Both the position numbers and the translations under genes were made by a program. Source: Phlebiopsis flavidoalba (Eukaryota > Basidiomycota > Agaricomycetes > Polyporales > Phanerochaetaceae). Taken from it: a stretch of DNA of 64,000 bases. Positions within the stretch are counted from its first letter, which is position 1. Each line of letters opens with the position of its first letter. The notes beneath the pieces are model-generated. The model did no database searches and was not told where the DNA came from. It worked only from the letters and a program-made list of their open reading frames with translations. This document shows positions 48,501 through 59,981 of the stretch, piece by piece. The stretch is taken from positions 248,001 to 312,000 of the forward strand of contig JAOCPU010000004.1 in the NCBI GenBank assembly GCA_035772785.1. The letters run 5' to 3'.

Positions 48501-49400
48501 CCCAGGCTTCGTAACTCTGCCCTGACAGCCAGTGATGATCGCATGGAACTCACATATATACATAATCACCGACGTCCCTAAGACTAATTCGCGCAGTGGT
48601 CAAGCTATCCGGAGACGACTTTTGTGCCAGTCGACGGATCCGGTTCCTTCTCTACGGACATGGACGACGGTCTGGACGTGCGTAGACGAGCAATAACTTC
48701 CTCGTATCGCTCTATCGGAACCTTCGATGCCTGACTAACTACAACGTCCCCACTTGTATCGCCTAAAGGACTAGCAAACGATCTCGGCCCCGGGAGATCC
48801 GAGGGATCGTCGACTTCGTGTTGCTCGCCGTGTGTAACTCCAGGTGTGTTTTCGCACGTTTTCAGGCAAAGGCCAATCAATTCGGGAAGCCTGTCCTTAT
48901 TCTGTCGGTAAACCTCAGGCGATCCTCACGGCAATTGGTACGTACTTGCCCCCGGTCAAAAAACACGGTGCTCATGTTTCTCAGGCCCAAGCCTAAGTGA
49001 CTTCCCGCTGATACAGGTTTATGACATCAGGGGCGTCGGTCTGACAAGTACGTGTAAGGGTCACAGTCGTCTTTATAACATCGCTTTCTGAGTGAATCAC
49101 GGGCCCGTCATCGCCATCGCCATCGCGGTGCGCTGTGCCAGAATAAAGGTATCCCTCTCGGGATCGTGCCCTCCCTTCCGGCTCATTATTAAATACAACT
49201 ATCAGGCCTCTGGATGATCATGCACAAAGGGCGCCTGATTTCAGTCTCTTGTGTCCGTAGGCCCTCAAAGCCTGTCCCTTAGTGTCCATAGGGGGGCGGC
49301 GTCGGAGATCTTCTATTTGTACAATGAGGTCCGACTCGAAGGGTGTGTAGAACCACCACGGTAATGAGATCGGGCAACGTGCTCTCTCCCTAGTTCCCCT
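42541..49400. other. Gene desert, about 6.9 kb
   Basis: I recognised no gene, RNA gene or transposon domain here on either strand. Open frames are short (at most about 156 codons: 44699-45169 +, 46828-47289 -) and overlap opposite-strand frames. A G-run lies near 45919-45929. Base composition is less GC-rich than the flanking genes. It may be decayed repeat DNA. Confidence 0.5.
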
Positions 49401-49407
49401 AAGGGAG

Positions 49408-49414
49408 TATAAAT
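49408..49414 (+). promoter_or_regulatory. TATA box of the Delta-12 desaturase gene
   Basis: TATAAAT sits 59 bp upstream of the desaturase ATG, followed by a CT-repeat tract (about 49421-49432) of the kind common at fungal transcription starts. Confidence 0.6.
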
Positions 49415-49472
49415 GGGGTACTCTCTCTCTCAAGCGTAAATCCGAAGGCCCTCACCCCCTTCATCACGCACA

Positions 49473-51188
49473 ATGGTCGCCCGTCCCGATGAGCAGCACC
49501 GTCTATCGGAGGATGAGACGTTGTCAGCAACATTTACTCCCATGCCGTGGTATGTCGTAATACTCTGCTGTATATTGCCTCGAGTTTTGACAGCGCGAGG
49601 GTAGGTCCATTGAGGATGTTCGTCGCGCAATACCGCCCCCGCGCCTTTTCAAAAGAGACACAAAACGCGGCCTAGCATACCTCGCCAGGGACTTGACCAT
49701 GGCCGGTATCGTATGGCGCCTCGCAATGTATATCGACGTGCTTGGCGCGAGTAATGCGGCTTCCAGCCATATCAGCTAACCTCGCCTCCGAAATCATCAT
49801 CAGGTGGGCTCTGTGGGTCACGTAGTAAGCTTCTCATCTGTAGTACGTGTGGGAGCCCAGACATTGACACTCCGTTCATAAGCTGGTGGTTTCAAGGCCT
49901 CATATTCACCGGTATCTGGGTGATAGGGCACGAGGTCAGTCTTCTCCCGTTGCGGGGGGATCGAGCTCTCATTCCATTAATCCGTTGGTATAGTGTGGGC
50001 ATAGCGCCTTCTCCGATAACAAGTCCATTTGCGATGTCATAGGTTTTGTAAGCCAGACTCATCTTGACCAGTCATCCATATTAACCCGTTATGCGCTAGA
50101 TCACACATACGGCACTGTGGACCCCCCCTACTTTAGCTGGAGAATATCTCATCATCGGCATCACAGCAAACCATGCATCTATGGAGCGCGCGAAGACGAG
50201 GTCTATGTCCCGAAGACGAGGAGTGATCTTGGTATCCCTCATCTGAAGGATGCACACGTTAACTACGAAGAACATTTTGGAGATACTCCCATATACACTC
50301 TGTACATGCTCATACGTCAGCAGTTGCTTGGCTTCCCTGCCTATCTATGTAAGTTCAGTCTCCATTTAGCTTCCTTCATACTCCCTAAGTTCCCCAGTAT
50401 ACAACGTTTCTGGTCAGAAGAACTACCCCTGGTGGACAAGCCATTATGATCGTAAGTCTCATTCGCACTTCGCTCCGGAAGTTAGCGATGGCTGACCAGA
50501 GACCAGCCACCTCAGTCTTTGTTTACCAAAAATCAGCGCAACGCAGTGATTTTATCGAACATAGTATTGCAGCTATGGTCTTCGGGCCGTGCGTTTAGCA
50601 AGCGATGCCTGGGGATTTTCTGAGGTTGTCAAATACTATGGCATCTCCGTGGCTCTGCGTAAAACCATTGGTTTACGATGATTACCTACCTGCATCATAC
50701 AGATCCGACGCTGCCTCATTATCGCATCAATGCATAGGTCATTCTCTCGAGGTGCCGCTGCTACCGTCGATCGCGATTTCCTTGGATGGCAGGGCGACTT
50801 CTTTTTGCACGGTGTCGCACACTTCCATGTCATCCACCACTTCTTTCCCAAAATGCCCTTCTGTAAGTCCGCCTCTATTCAAATGTTTTCGTTCTGTAGA
50901 AAGACGCTCACCGCGCGGATAGATCACGGCCCGGAGGCCACCAAGTACCTCAGGGAGTTCATTGGCGATCATTATCACTACTCTGACAAGCCTGCCTTCA
51001 AGGCCTTGTGGGATAATTATAACGCCTGCCAGTTTGTCGAAGATACCGGTAAGATAGTTTCCCGTTGAATAGTCCAGACTACCCGCACTGACGTCTCTGA
51101 TCACAGGGGATATTGTTTCTTCTACAAAAATAAAAGAGGGCAAGCAGTTTTGAAAAAAAACCGACGTAGAGCTGATCCGAAACGGTGA
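49473..51188 (+). CDS. Delta-12 fatty acid (oleate) desaturase
   Basis: ER-membrane di-iron enzyme converting oleate to linoleate. ATG 49473: MVARPDEQHRLSEDETL and SATFTPMPW, then an intron (about 49550-49600). SIEDVRRAIPPPRLFKRDTK and RGLAYLARDLTMAGIVWRLA follow (49610-49730). Then MRLPAISANLASEIIIRWAL (TM), GIWVIGHE (first His box, split by an intron near 49932), and YFSWRISHHRHHS (second box, about 50131-50170). Next are EDEVYVPKTRSDLGIPHLKD, HFGDTPIYTLYMLIRQQLLG and PAYL (50200-50345), FAEVVKYYG after a frame change (about 50610-50635), ARGAAATVDRDFLGWQGDFF (about 50745-50800), and HFHVIHHFFPKMPF (third box, HVIHH, 50820-50862). YLREFIGDHYHYSDKPAFKA leads to DTG (50945-51050), and the gene ends KNKRGQAVLKKNRRRADPKR with TGA at 51186-51188. 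All three histidine boxes are visible or reconstructable. There are several introns and frame changes. Confidence 0.96.
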
Positions 51189-52090
51189 AAAGAAGGCAGA
51201 GTACTCCTGAACATAGAACGACGTCCACAGCCGACCCGAGTGGCACTCCCGATTGCGTTGACGCATGATACTACAGACATGTAAGTTCTTTCTAACACAA
51301 CGCTAGGGCTACACAAGGTCGCAATCGTCATCCTACAGCGGCGACAAATAAGGTGGTTCGTCGGAGTGACACTGAGGTGTGTAAGGTGGGTTCTTGTGGG
51401 TCCAACAGTCGTGCTTGGTAGTAGGCTGAGTCCGTAGGATTTAGCCAAGTGGGCGTTGTTTCAGCCGTTCGGTGATCGTGTTGCTGTGAATGTCCCTCCC
51501 AGGGCCCAGACACAGAAATAAGGGCTTTAAATATTGCCGCCCGCCGACCAAACTCTGCTCATCCATCGCTCGAAAGAATCGTTCCTCGAATAGTACCACA
51601 CCTAGGAGTTCGGCGGCCATCGCCACAATGCCTGGCCGATTGTACTCCAGCCACACTCTATCATCAGACTATCGAGGTCAATGGACCTTCGCTGCCCGTT
51701 GTGGCCAACAACGCTTCTTGGTGGTGCCCGGTCGTGCCGCGGAGGTTGGGCCGAGGTATCAGGGGCTTGGAATCTCGCAGCGAGAGTAAATACGACTCCG
51801 GTGCTTCAGGTAAAATCCTAGTATGGCTAGGGCACTTGCGTCGTGCAGAAGCGGAAGTTGCGGCCGCTTGCTGCAGGTGTGTGTGAGTATTGCTGCTGGT
51901 TGCTTCAACCAAAAGCCGAGATACACGCTTGATGTGTTCATTGTAGGCGGGGCGCACTTGTTGAGGTATGATTGGAGGTTTGTCATCCGGCTAAACGAAC
52001 TAGGTTCACAGCAAGTGAGGGCTTGCGCGCGGATTTGGTTTGAATAGCACAGGTGGTGTCTAGGACCAGGTCCGTGAAGTGTTTGGGAGG
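51189..52090. other. Intergenic between desaturase and DNA ligase
   Basis: Contains a promoter-like AT-rich site (tttaaatatt, about 51525-51534) and an ATG at 51628 starting MPGRLYSSHTLSSDYRG, whose alternative frame reads TIEVNGPSLPVVANNASW. That looks coding but belongs to no family I recognise. On the minus strand, open sequence may continue the DNA ligase C-terminus to about 51760. Confidence 0.4.
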
Positions 52091-55000
52091 CTATTGTTCT
52101 TCTAAGAAGTTTCGCGCTGTGTGTGGGCTCCGGAGTCGGAAAGGTTGGGCGGTCTCGACGGGAAGCGCCATCTTAGTGGGGGCGATTCTGACGGAGTGAG
52201 CAGGACGTTTTGTTATCAGAACCAAAAGCTCGCGACATAAGCAGTCTTCCGTGAGGGTTGCCTTTGTGGGACTGTTGCTTTCTGGCATATCCCGCCGTTT
52301 TCCAAAATAAACTGTGCACTGCACTCGTGAAATCATAGTTTCCGAGCCTTGACCTTCAGCTTGCCGTCCGGCCTTTTTGCGAGCTTTTCGACCCATTCTT
52401 TCTTCGCGCTTTGCCCGTTTTGGCTGCGCATCGCACACACCGGAGACGACTGGTTTCCACCACAACGTTTTTTGCAACACCAGTTTTTTCTCATTGCCGT
52501 CTACGTGCGTTTGTTTGAGTCTATCACGCTCTAGCCGATTCCCGCGCCACACACGATTGAACTCCACTCCATAGTGGTACCCTCGTTCCAATGGGCGTGT
52601 TCAAATCGTTCGATGATATTTCGTCATGCGAGGGAAGCGTAAACTCATAGAACTGTACCATGTTGGTATAGAGCTGATCGTCTGCATTGTCTTAAAGGTT
52701 AACGTACCTTGCTTCGAGCAGCTTTTGATGTGAAGCCTGCTCCATAGACTTCGCAAAGTAACGCTGGCCGTAGCATCACGGAAGGCTTGACTATCCCATG
52801 GTTTCAGAGAGAGAAGCTATACTGAAGCTCTGCGGAGGTCTGATACATAGAGTTGTGAGTTTCGGCACGGTGCGAACTTTGGATAGCTACCGTGACGCCG
52901 CGTTTCCGACAAAAAACCTAACGTTGGGTCGGAGAGCTCTTGAATCCAAGACAGTATTAGCCCTCTTCAAGCTGCGCCCTACTAAAGCGCCATACGTAAA
53001 CCGTAGAGATCTAGACTTTGGAAAAGTGACACTTCTTGTCCAGCTAATGTTTCCCATTGAGCAGTATAAACCATCTGTTTGTGTACGTCTCTGGACCAAT
53101 CACATCGTGTGGACTTTCCGATTCCGATCCTTCCACCTCGAGCACCGACATAAAAAAGTGGTAAAGGTAGATCGCTCACTGCCAAGGCATATCAGCTCCG
53201 ACCGCGGTCTACGTTATATGACGCATGCCACTGTACCTAACTACCTCTCGCGCCCTTTCCTTATCTCCCATCCCGCTAACCGAGCAGGACCATAGCTAAG
53301 CAATTCGCCTTGCGTCCTCGATGTCAATACCTATTACAATACTCTGACGAATCATCGGCACTTACCGTATCCGGGGATATAGTCAGCTTTGAGCTACAAA
53401 ATTGTGAGACGAGGGTATCAATGTCGGTATTCCAAGGAGACTCTACCTGTCCACCCATCGCAACGACCAATCGTTGTATTTTGCTCTCATCAGCCTTCAG
53501 GAACAGCGCCTCTACTGGTGGATCAGCTTTTTGTAATCCCGCGAATACGTGTAATAAGGTCGTCCGCCGCTTGATCCTTGTACGGTCTTGGACCAATGGG
53601 GCACCCTTCGTTCCGCGAGCATGGCATACCCGGGCCGAAGCTCTACATAACGGGCAACTCGAGTAGCGCACGACGTAGTTCCTTTGAGTACGGTTCCCAG
53701 AGATGAGACTTAGAGTCTAGGACCCAGAAATGGGTCGAAGAAGACGAGAGCAAGGTGGCGCTGGAGTACCGTGGTCGTCACCGTCAGATACTAACGACGA
53801 ACTGAGAACTATTAAAAGAATCAGCTATGCTCTATCGAGTGCAACGTATGGAATTACCAATCATTTTCTTGATGATTCTAGGCGCAATCGTTCTTACGGG
53901 CGGTACCCTGACATCCCAATTGTGCCGTTGACGTCATGAGGCTTCCTTACATCCGCCAAAACTCTGGATATACCCTCCTCAACACTATTTCTATGTAATA
54001 CGCAGAACGTGTCGAATCACCGTCAAGTTCGATCCAGGGGGGAGCTGCGGTCTGAAGAAAGCCACCATCTCCGCTTCGAGTACAACGTTTTGTGTTGAAT
54101 GCGGGTTTGCGCGGTGTTTGTTTTCTGGATTTTCTTTGTGCCACAGAGAAACTGGAGGTGGACGTGTCGGTCCGGCAAACCCTCTAAGAGCTTCTCTGAT
54201 TATCCTCCAGGAAGACTGGGTAGTGTTAGTTGTGCCCCAGCGCCTTGCCAAACATGCCCGAGAACGTACGGATGCACACCGAAGTCGATCAAGCGTCGAA
54301 TCAACGTTTGCTCTTGCTGAAAATCGTAATACGAGATTTACCGCTTTCGTCCACGCCTGAAACGTGTGATCTGAGCACGCTCGCCGTCGTACTTCGTCTC
54401 GACCCAGACTTTCGGTTGGAATGTCTGAAGTGACTCAGTGCATTTTTTGCAGCCGGTCCCCTTTGACACCCCCCATTTCGGTATCTTACGGAGAGATTAG
54501 AAATTCAGGACACCCTTCTATGTAAGAAGAGGATTTTACCGGTATGGGCACGCCGACTTCGGGTTGCACAAACGCGTCCGCGTTGTCAAAAACAGCCGTA
54601 GCTTCTTCAAGAGAAGCACGCATACGGTACGCTTGGGCCATCCTCGCCGCTGGAGGGTCCCAGACCTTCATGGCCTCCTCAATTTCGACAGCATACACAC
54701 AGCTTTGGAGTTGTACTGCAGGAGCTGCGCCGTTTGTAGAATGCGTCTCCTTCAGAGGGTTTTTAGCAAGCAAGCGGCTTCCGGAGGTCCTTGAGGATGA
54801 TCTGCGTGAGGAGCGCGGCAGAAGCACCGGGAGTTTCGATGGCCTTGAAGATATCTGTAATGATCATACGACGCAGGGCTTGCCGCGCGAGGGACTGACG
54901 GGGACCACCGAATCACGACGGCGGAGGAAAAGTGCGAATGTCGGGGCGGCGAGCCTCAGTGTGAAGGAGACGCAGTCGATACCCCCGCCCACGCATCCTC

Positions 55001-55638
55001 GGTGTCAGTAGGTGTTGTTCTATATATAAATGTTAAGCTCGATGACGATTCGACCGACATTGTAAGGCCCCACGAAACCTTACCGGGAGGAGGCGAACAA
55101 GCGGTGCCATTGCGAGAAGTTTCTTGACTGTCGGATCACCAAGAGCACCCAACCGCCCCACGTTCTTCGGCGTTACACGCCCCTCAAACGCCGCGCCCCC
55201 TAATTCCACTATCAATCGACGTCACGACACACACCAAGCCCATCTGCAACTGTAAGTACCCGGAGAGACGCAGTCTTCCTGGAGCCAGTGTACTTGCGCC
55301 GACACGTTCCTCCTCGGTCAAAAAAGAGGCGGAAAAGAAGCGGTGCGCGTGCCGTCTACGCGCGGGATTTTCCCAGTGCGTGCGTCACTGTACAGTTTTC
55401 ACCCATTTCCCTGAGTTGTTCTTACGTCGCGAGAATCACTGGTCTTTGGAGTTGTGGCCTCGCCGTGTTTTCGGTATTACGTCCGCAAATTGTTGCGTTC
55501 GACCAGATGAAACGAGGCTGAGCAAGAGCGCCGCACCTTAAGTGAGCACGATATAGCACGGATGATAGTGGATGTGATGGGGAAACTGTTAGCAAGCCCG
55601 ACATGTTTGCGATGATGGGGGACTGTCTCGGGATCCAT
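52091..55638 (-). CDS. ATP-dependent DNA ligase (fungal nuclear ligase-like)
   Basis: Seals nicks in duplex DNA through a lysyl-AMP intermediate. The N-terminal DNA-binding part reads ARAPLLFRLFF and EEERVGAKY (about 55290-55350), GGAAFEGRVTPKNVGRLGAL and GDPTVKKLLAMAPLVRLLP (55085-55205), then DIFKAIETPGASAALLTQII with LKDLR (about 54785-54860). VYAVEIEEAMKVWDPPAARM is near 54650-54710. Motif I, VETKYDGERAQI, lies at about 54370-54415 (Lys codon 54392-54394). Further downstream are ITIFSKSK, NVVLEAEMVAF (motif III/IIIa region, about 54040-54085), HLALVFFD (about 53750), GYAMLAER, EALFLKADESK (motif IV region, about 53475-53510) and LKADYIPGYG (motif V, about 53370-53400). A Lys/Arg-rich tail ends at 52091-52093. 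Adenylation motifs fix the family; ligase I versus IV cannot be told. Start (ATG 55638) and C-terminal extent are approximate. Confidence 0.87.
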
Positions 55639-56135
55639 GGTAAGATACATAATATATCTGTTCAACGAGTGTTCCTAGGTGTTACCATGGTACCAGAGCA
55701 ACTCTTCCGGCGCAGAACCCTTTGACGTGCGCTCGGGTCACTTCGTCGGGAGCACAGAAGCTTCCGGTTGGCCTAAAGCGGCAGGATGTCGGCCTTGTCA
55801 CCCGTGGCTCGCACCATGCGTTCAATCATGGGGAGTTTCGCATACAACACAATCAAATTCCGCTCTATCTCTGACGTTTAAAAGAATGGATTGATTGAGA
55901 GGAGCTTTAGTATTGTGCTACGAACAGTTTTGTCCGAGCGTCTGCTGCCTCCTGAAAGCTACCACGAAACACACAGACCGTCCACATAGGCAACTAGAGA
56001 AGTTACACAAGAAATTACGCAAAAACGAATGTACATCGCGAGAGATAGTATTAGACTTACATTGTGAGAAACATGAAAAAATGCACTCTATGTGAGCCCA
56101 GTTGTAGAGATTAAATTGACTTGGCAATCAAACGT
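55639..56135. other. Intergenic between DNA ligase and MscS channel genes
   Basis: No recognised gene. Short frames (55679-55894 +, 55895-56095 +, 55918-56127 -) overlap and lack motifs. Confidence 0.45.
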
Positions 56136-58894
56136 TTAGGGAGTACTGGAGACGGCAGCTTCTCGAGACCACAGAGCATTACTCATGCACCAACTCTTCA
56201 CGGCGCCAGCCGCCCGCTCCTCGTCCTCTGCAAATCGCTGCTGCTGCCGAACGACACCGAGACGGCCCAGCGTCTCGCCGCTCGTGCTCGGTCCCGCACC
56301 AGGGACGTCCAGCGTGTCCTCTGCTCGTCTGACACGCGCAGCTCGGGCTGTCCGAGGCGCGGCGAGACGGCAGGTACGGCGAGCGGGAGACACAGAGCGC
56401 GGCGAGCCGGGAGCGTAGCATGGCGGGTAGGGCGGGTTCAGCGGCATGAGCACGGGCTGCACAGGCTTGACGTAGCGGAGGTCGAGCTCCTCGCAGGGTC
56501 GTCTTGAGGTAAGCGCATGACAAGCAGGTCTGCGGCGCGCCCAGCGGCCGCCCAGTCCTGCCCAGTTCGGGCGGTGTTCGAGGCCGATCTTGAGGGTGAT
56601 GGCATTTTGGAACTCCATCTTGTTCGATGTTGACGTTGATGTTGGACCATTCGCGACGGTTCTTCTCGTCATTGATGTAGTCCTCGAGCTTGCGACGGAG
56701 CATTTCGGAGAGTCTCTAATGGGGTGTCATACGAGACAACGAGATCTTGTATACTCCCACCTAGCGGCAAAGTCAGTGGACCTGTACCTGAGGCCGGGCA
56801 TCTAACTTTGCACATGGAACCACCTGCGGCGCAAATTGTGTACAAGCTTGGAGCTGGCGAGCAGAGCGTTTGGTGCGATGATTTCTTGTCCGTTCGACTC
56901 GCTTGAAAGTCGTCGAGAACAGTCCGAACTCGCGTACATTCGAGAGGCTGAAGGGACACGTGAGCGTCTGTATGTCTTCCTTCGGAGACAAGCACGTACC
57001 GAGTCATCAATCAACACCAAGTCGCCGACATCGAAGACATGGGTGGAGGAAGATGAAGATAAGCTACACTCGGAAGTCAGTGGAATCGAGACACTCTCAC
57101 GCGGAGAATACATACCGATTCGAACAAGGTTTGTGCCGATGGTGGCCGAAGATGAACGAGAAGCCAAGGATGATGGTGGCCAGCGGGACGAGAGAAGCAA
57201 TGGTGTCGCTTCGGTTGAAGATGAGCAGACAGATGAAGATCAGGACGACGAGGGCGCAAGCAACCAGGACCGCATCTAATTTCGCTACTGCGCTGCCGAC
57301 GTCCTAACTATAGTTGAGCAAAAGGACAGGTGGAAAAGACAATGTATGCGTACCTTGAGACATGGCCGTCAGGGCCCGTCTCTCGCGGTAGATCCTACGG
57401 ACTGCTTCACACGCATTTCCCTGGTCTTAGAAATGTCACCGTTGCTCACCCGTCTTTGTCGAATACAGCAAACGCTGCTTGCTAAACAGAATGTGAGGTT
57501 ATGACGCTTGTGGCAAATGATTGAACGTACTGCATCGGAATGGGATTTGAAGTAGGGGTAGAAATCTGATTCGCACGTTAGCGCTCGGGAGATCGTGATG
57601 ATGTCGAAATATATACCTTCCACGAGTAGGTGTTGCCTTGGGGGATATACATTGCTCAATGTGTGCTAAAACAGCTTCCTCGCAAGCTTGCTAGCAGAGT
57701 ACAAAGACGCGTCGCCTTCCTTCTGGCTCTTGACAAGGTTATCGACAATGACAGCCGTAATCGGCCTATTCTTCTTCTTCTGCACCTCTTTTTTGAGAGG
57801 GGTCTTCTGGTTCTCCTTCACCTTCTCCAGCTCGATTTGCATCTCCTCGCGCTTCTCGCCGATCGGCGACGTGCTGCTCGAGCTCCCCCGGCTGACTGGC
57901 CGCGGCGCCGAAGGAGAGAGCGTTGCGGAGTTCAGGCCGGAGCGGTGTCCCCTCTTCCAGTTCTGTCCGTAAGGGTTCTTGCGAGACGAAGGATTCGGGG
58001 GGTCGCGTTGGATAGCCTGTCCAAGGCACGCAGACCAATCTGGTTCTCTGCAATACGATCCGCTAGAGCTCGACGGTGGAAGTTGATAGCGACATAGCGA
58101 AGGAAGATCTTCTCTGCCAGAAGGAGTATTGACGCGGAGAAAAGGGCCTCCATGACGCGGTTGATAATCGTCCAATAAGCTTGTGGCGGCTTGTAAACAG
58201 CTCGGATGAGGGACAGCGCAATCCATGACCATGAAATGTCAAGTGTTAGCTTGAGCCAGCCCCAACACGGCGGAGGTAAGCTGTACAAAGTACGGTCAGA
58301 CTGGGGGACCGACTGCATGCGATCACACGGACGTACCTCTACGGTGATCTGCATCCGCTCAAAGCTGTGACTAAAAAGACGGAAGACACCGAGCGCGAGC
58401 ATGGGGGCCAGGTCGACGACGAGGTACGTGACACAGCTCGTGGCCCACGTAATGGCAGCCCACAGCGACCATACGCGCGCTTGCACGCGTCCGGGGGTGT
58501 TCTTGAACTTGACCTCGAAGAGAACGAGCGGGATGATGAGGATGCCCGTGCCCAGCACGGCGATGATGATCAGCGTGCGGAGCGGCCTCGAGAGCTTCAT
58601 GAACGCGCGCCACACCGCGCGGCCACGCTTCGCGTTGACCGGCACGTCAGAGACCTTGCGCTGGCTGCGTGCGTCGTCTTCCGCGTCCCAGTCAAAGTCG
58701 TCGTCCGAGTCTGTGGCGTCCGAGTCCGTGTCGGAGTCATGGTGCGAGAGGCGCGTCGCCTCTGCGAGCCGCTCGTCGTCGACCTCGGGGAGGCCGTCGA
58801 TGTGCTTGCGTGGCCCGAAGTCGTGCGGCTTGGGGCTGCTGTCGAGTTTGGGTAGAGGAATCTCCTCGGGAGAGTCCTGTCGGGCGCCTGGCAT
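56136..58894 (-). CDS. MscS-family mechanosensitive ion channel with EF-hand (Msy1/Msy2-like)
   Basis: Fungal Ca2+-regulated mechanosensitive channel, placed in the ER membrane in S. pombe Msy1/Msy2. ATG 58894 (MPGARQDSPEEIPLPKLDSS) starts an acidic cytosolic N-domain; ATG 59077 is in frame. TM helices follow: LRTLIIIAVLGTGILIIPLV (about 58540-58600), AITWATSCVTYLVVDLAPML (about 58400-58460), WSWIALSLIRAVY and ASILLLAEKIFLRYVAINFH (about 58080-58225). A long linker (EKVKENQKTPLKKEVQKKKN) precedes VDNLVKSQKEGDASLYSASK. The EF-hand region reads SDFYPYFKSHSDAV and DKDG...NGDIS (about 57420-57570). The MscS core follows with STHVFDVGDLVLIDD (about 57000-57050), VREFGLFSTTF (about 56915-56950), GQEIIAPNALLASSKLVHNL (56830-56890) and VSYDTPLETL (about 56705-56740). 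The beta/alpha domain has EWSNINVNI, NAITLKIGLEHRPNW (about 56570-56620), and PVQPVLMPLNPPYPP. The stop is at 56136-56138. Many frame changes. Confidence 0.93.
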
Positions 58895-59981
58895 GGCGGC
58901 GGGAAAGGGTTTTGCGCGCGTTTGGGTGAGACGCGGCGACCAAAGAAGGCTGGATTTTGTGTCCGAGACGTTGCTCGCTGCAGAGGACGATGTGGAGGTT
59001 GGAGAGAGAGAAGAGAGGTCGTTGCTGGCACGCCGGCAGCAATTTACGGATGCGTTTCGAAATGATCGGGGGGTCACGTTGACCCGTTTAGCGATGTGTT
59101 TGTTTTTTTTCGCTCAGAAATCCTCGGAAAATACGGTCCCCCTGACGTCATTGGGTTCCGCCGAGCACGAAAATGAAAGCCGACGCGACGGCTTTGTGGC
59201 ACTCCGTTCCAGCCTGGCTCTCCCCCGCAGTTTTCGGAAACAAACCATTCTGTCTGATCATAATCCACGATAATCCTCTGTGAACTTGTCGTGTTTATCT
59301 GCGAGGGAGCGGAATACCGAACTTCTGAGTGAGATGAATCACTCCACAGCAAGGCGCCCGTCAATCTCCGTCAATGCAGACGGCGTCGGCTGGCGATCAA
59401 ACACCAGCGACCGCATTGGCAACGCGCGGTGTTCGCAACACCTTGATATCCTGCAAAGGCAAGACACATCCTATACCATCCGCCGCAACCTTTACACCCG
59501 CAGGAAACTCTATTTCTGGGCCAGCCCCACAGCCAAATCTCACGTTTGCGCAGTCCCCGGGGTTCGCAGAATTGCTTACACGGACATATAGGCGCGATGA
59601 AACGCATGTATCAACGCTCAAACCTTTTTCGGAGTGGCCTAGCGTACTTGATAGCCACGAATCGAAAGTCCCCCAAACTGTCTTGAACCTGATGCACACG
59701 GCATGATCTCTACGAATCGAGTGGTCAACACGGCCCTTGGCAACGAGAGAAACGACCTTTTTATCAACACCCTTCAGCCACAGGAACGTGGAAGCAAACC
59801 CCAGATGTTAATTGACATCTGCTCCACACACCTCGAAGTTGCCGTGCGGCAGCCACTCACTTCTCCGAAACATATATCACGGACACAATCTGATGATATA
59901 AATCGGTTTACACAAACCACACACCGTGCATCGTACACCTCTGTTCTTGTTCGAGCTTGTTCGTTGTTATCCTACCCTCGT
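58895..59981. other. MscS upstream region and unassigned sequence
   Basis: About 1.1 kb. The 5' part is the presumed MscS promoter and leader. At 59374-59706 (+) and 59397-59699 (-) two opposing frames of about 100 codons overlap; the minus one (VRFGCGAGPEIEFPAGVKV) and the plus one (GKTHPIPSAATFTPAGNSIS) are both plausible and neither is recognised. Confidence 0.4.

Noticed and set aside
52798..53295. 165-codon plus-strand open frame
   Set aside because: Lies antisense within the DNA ligase gene, whose motifs read through it on the minus strand.
58401..59273. 290-codon plus-strand open frame
   Set aside because: Antisense shadow of the MscS channel N-terminus and first TM helices, which are clearly coding on the minus strand.
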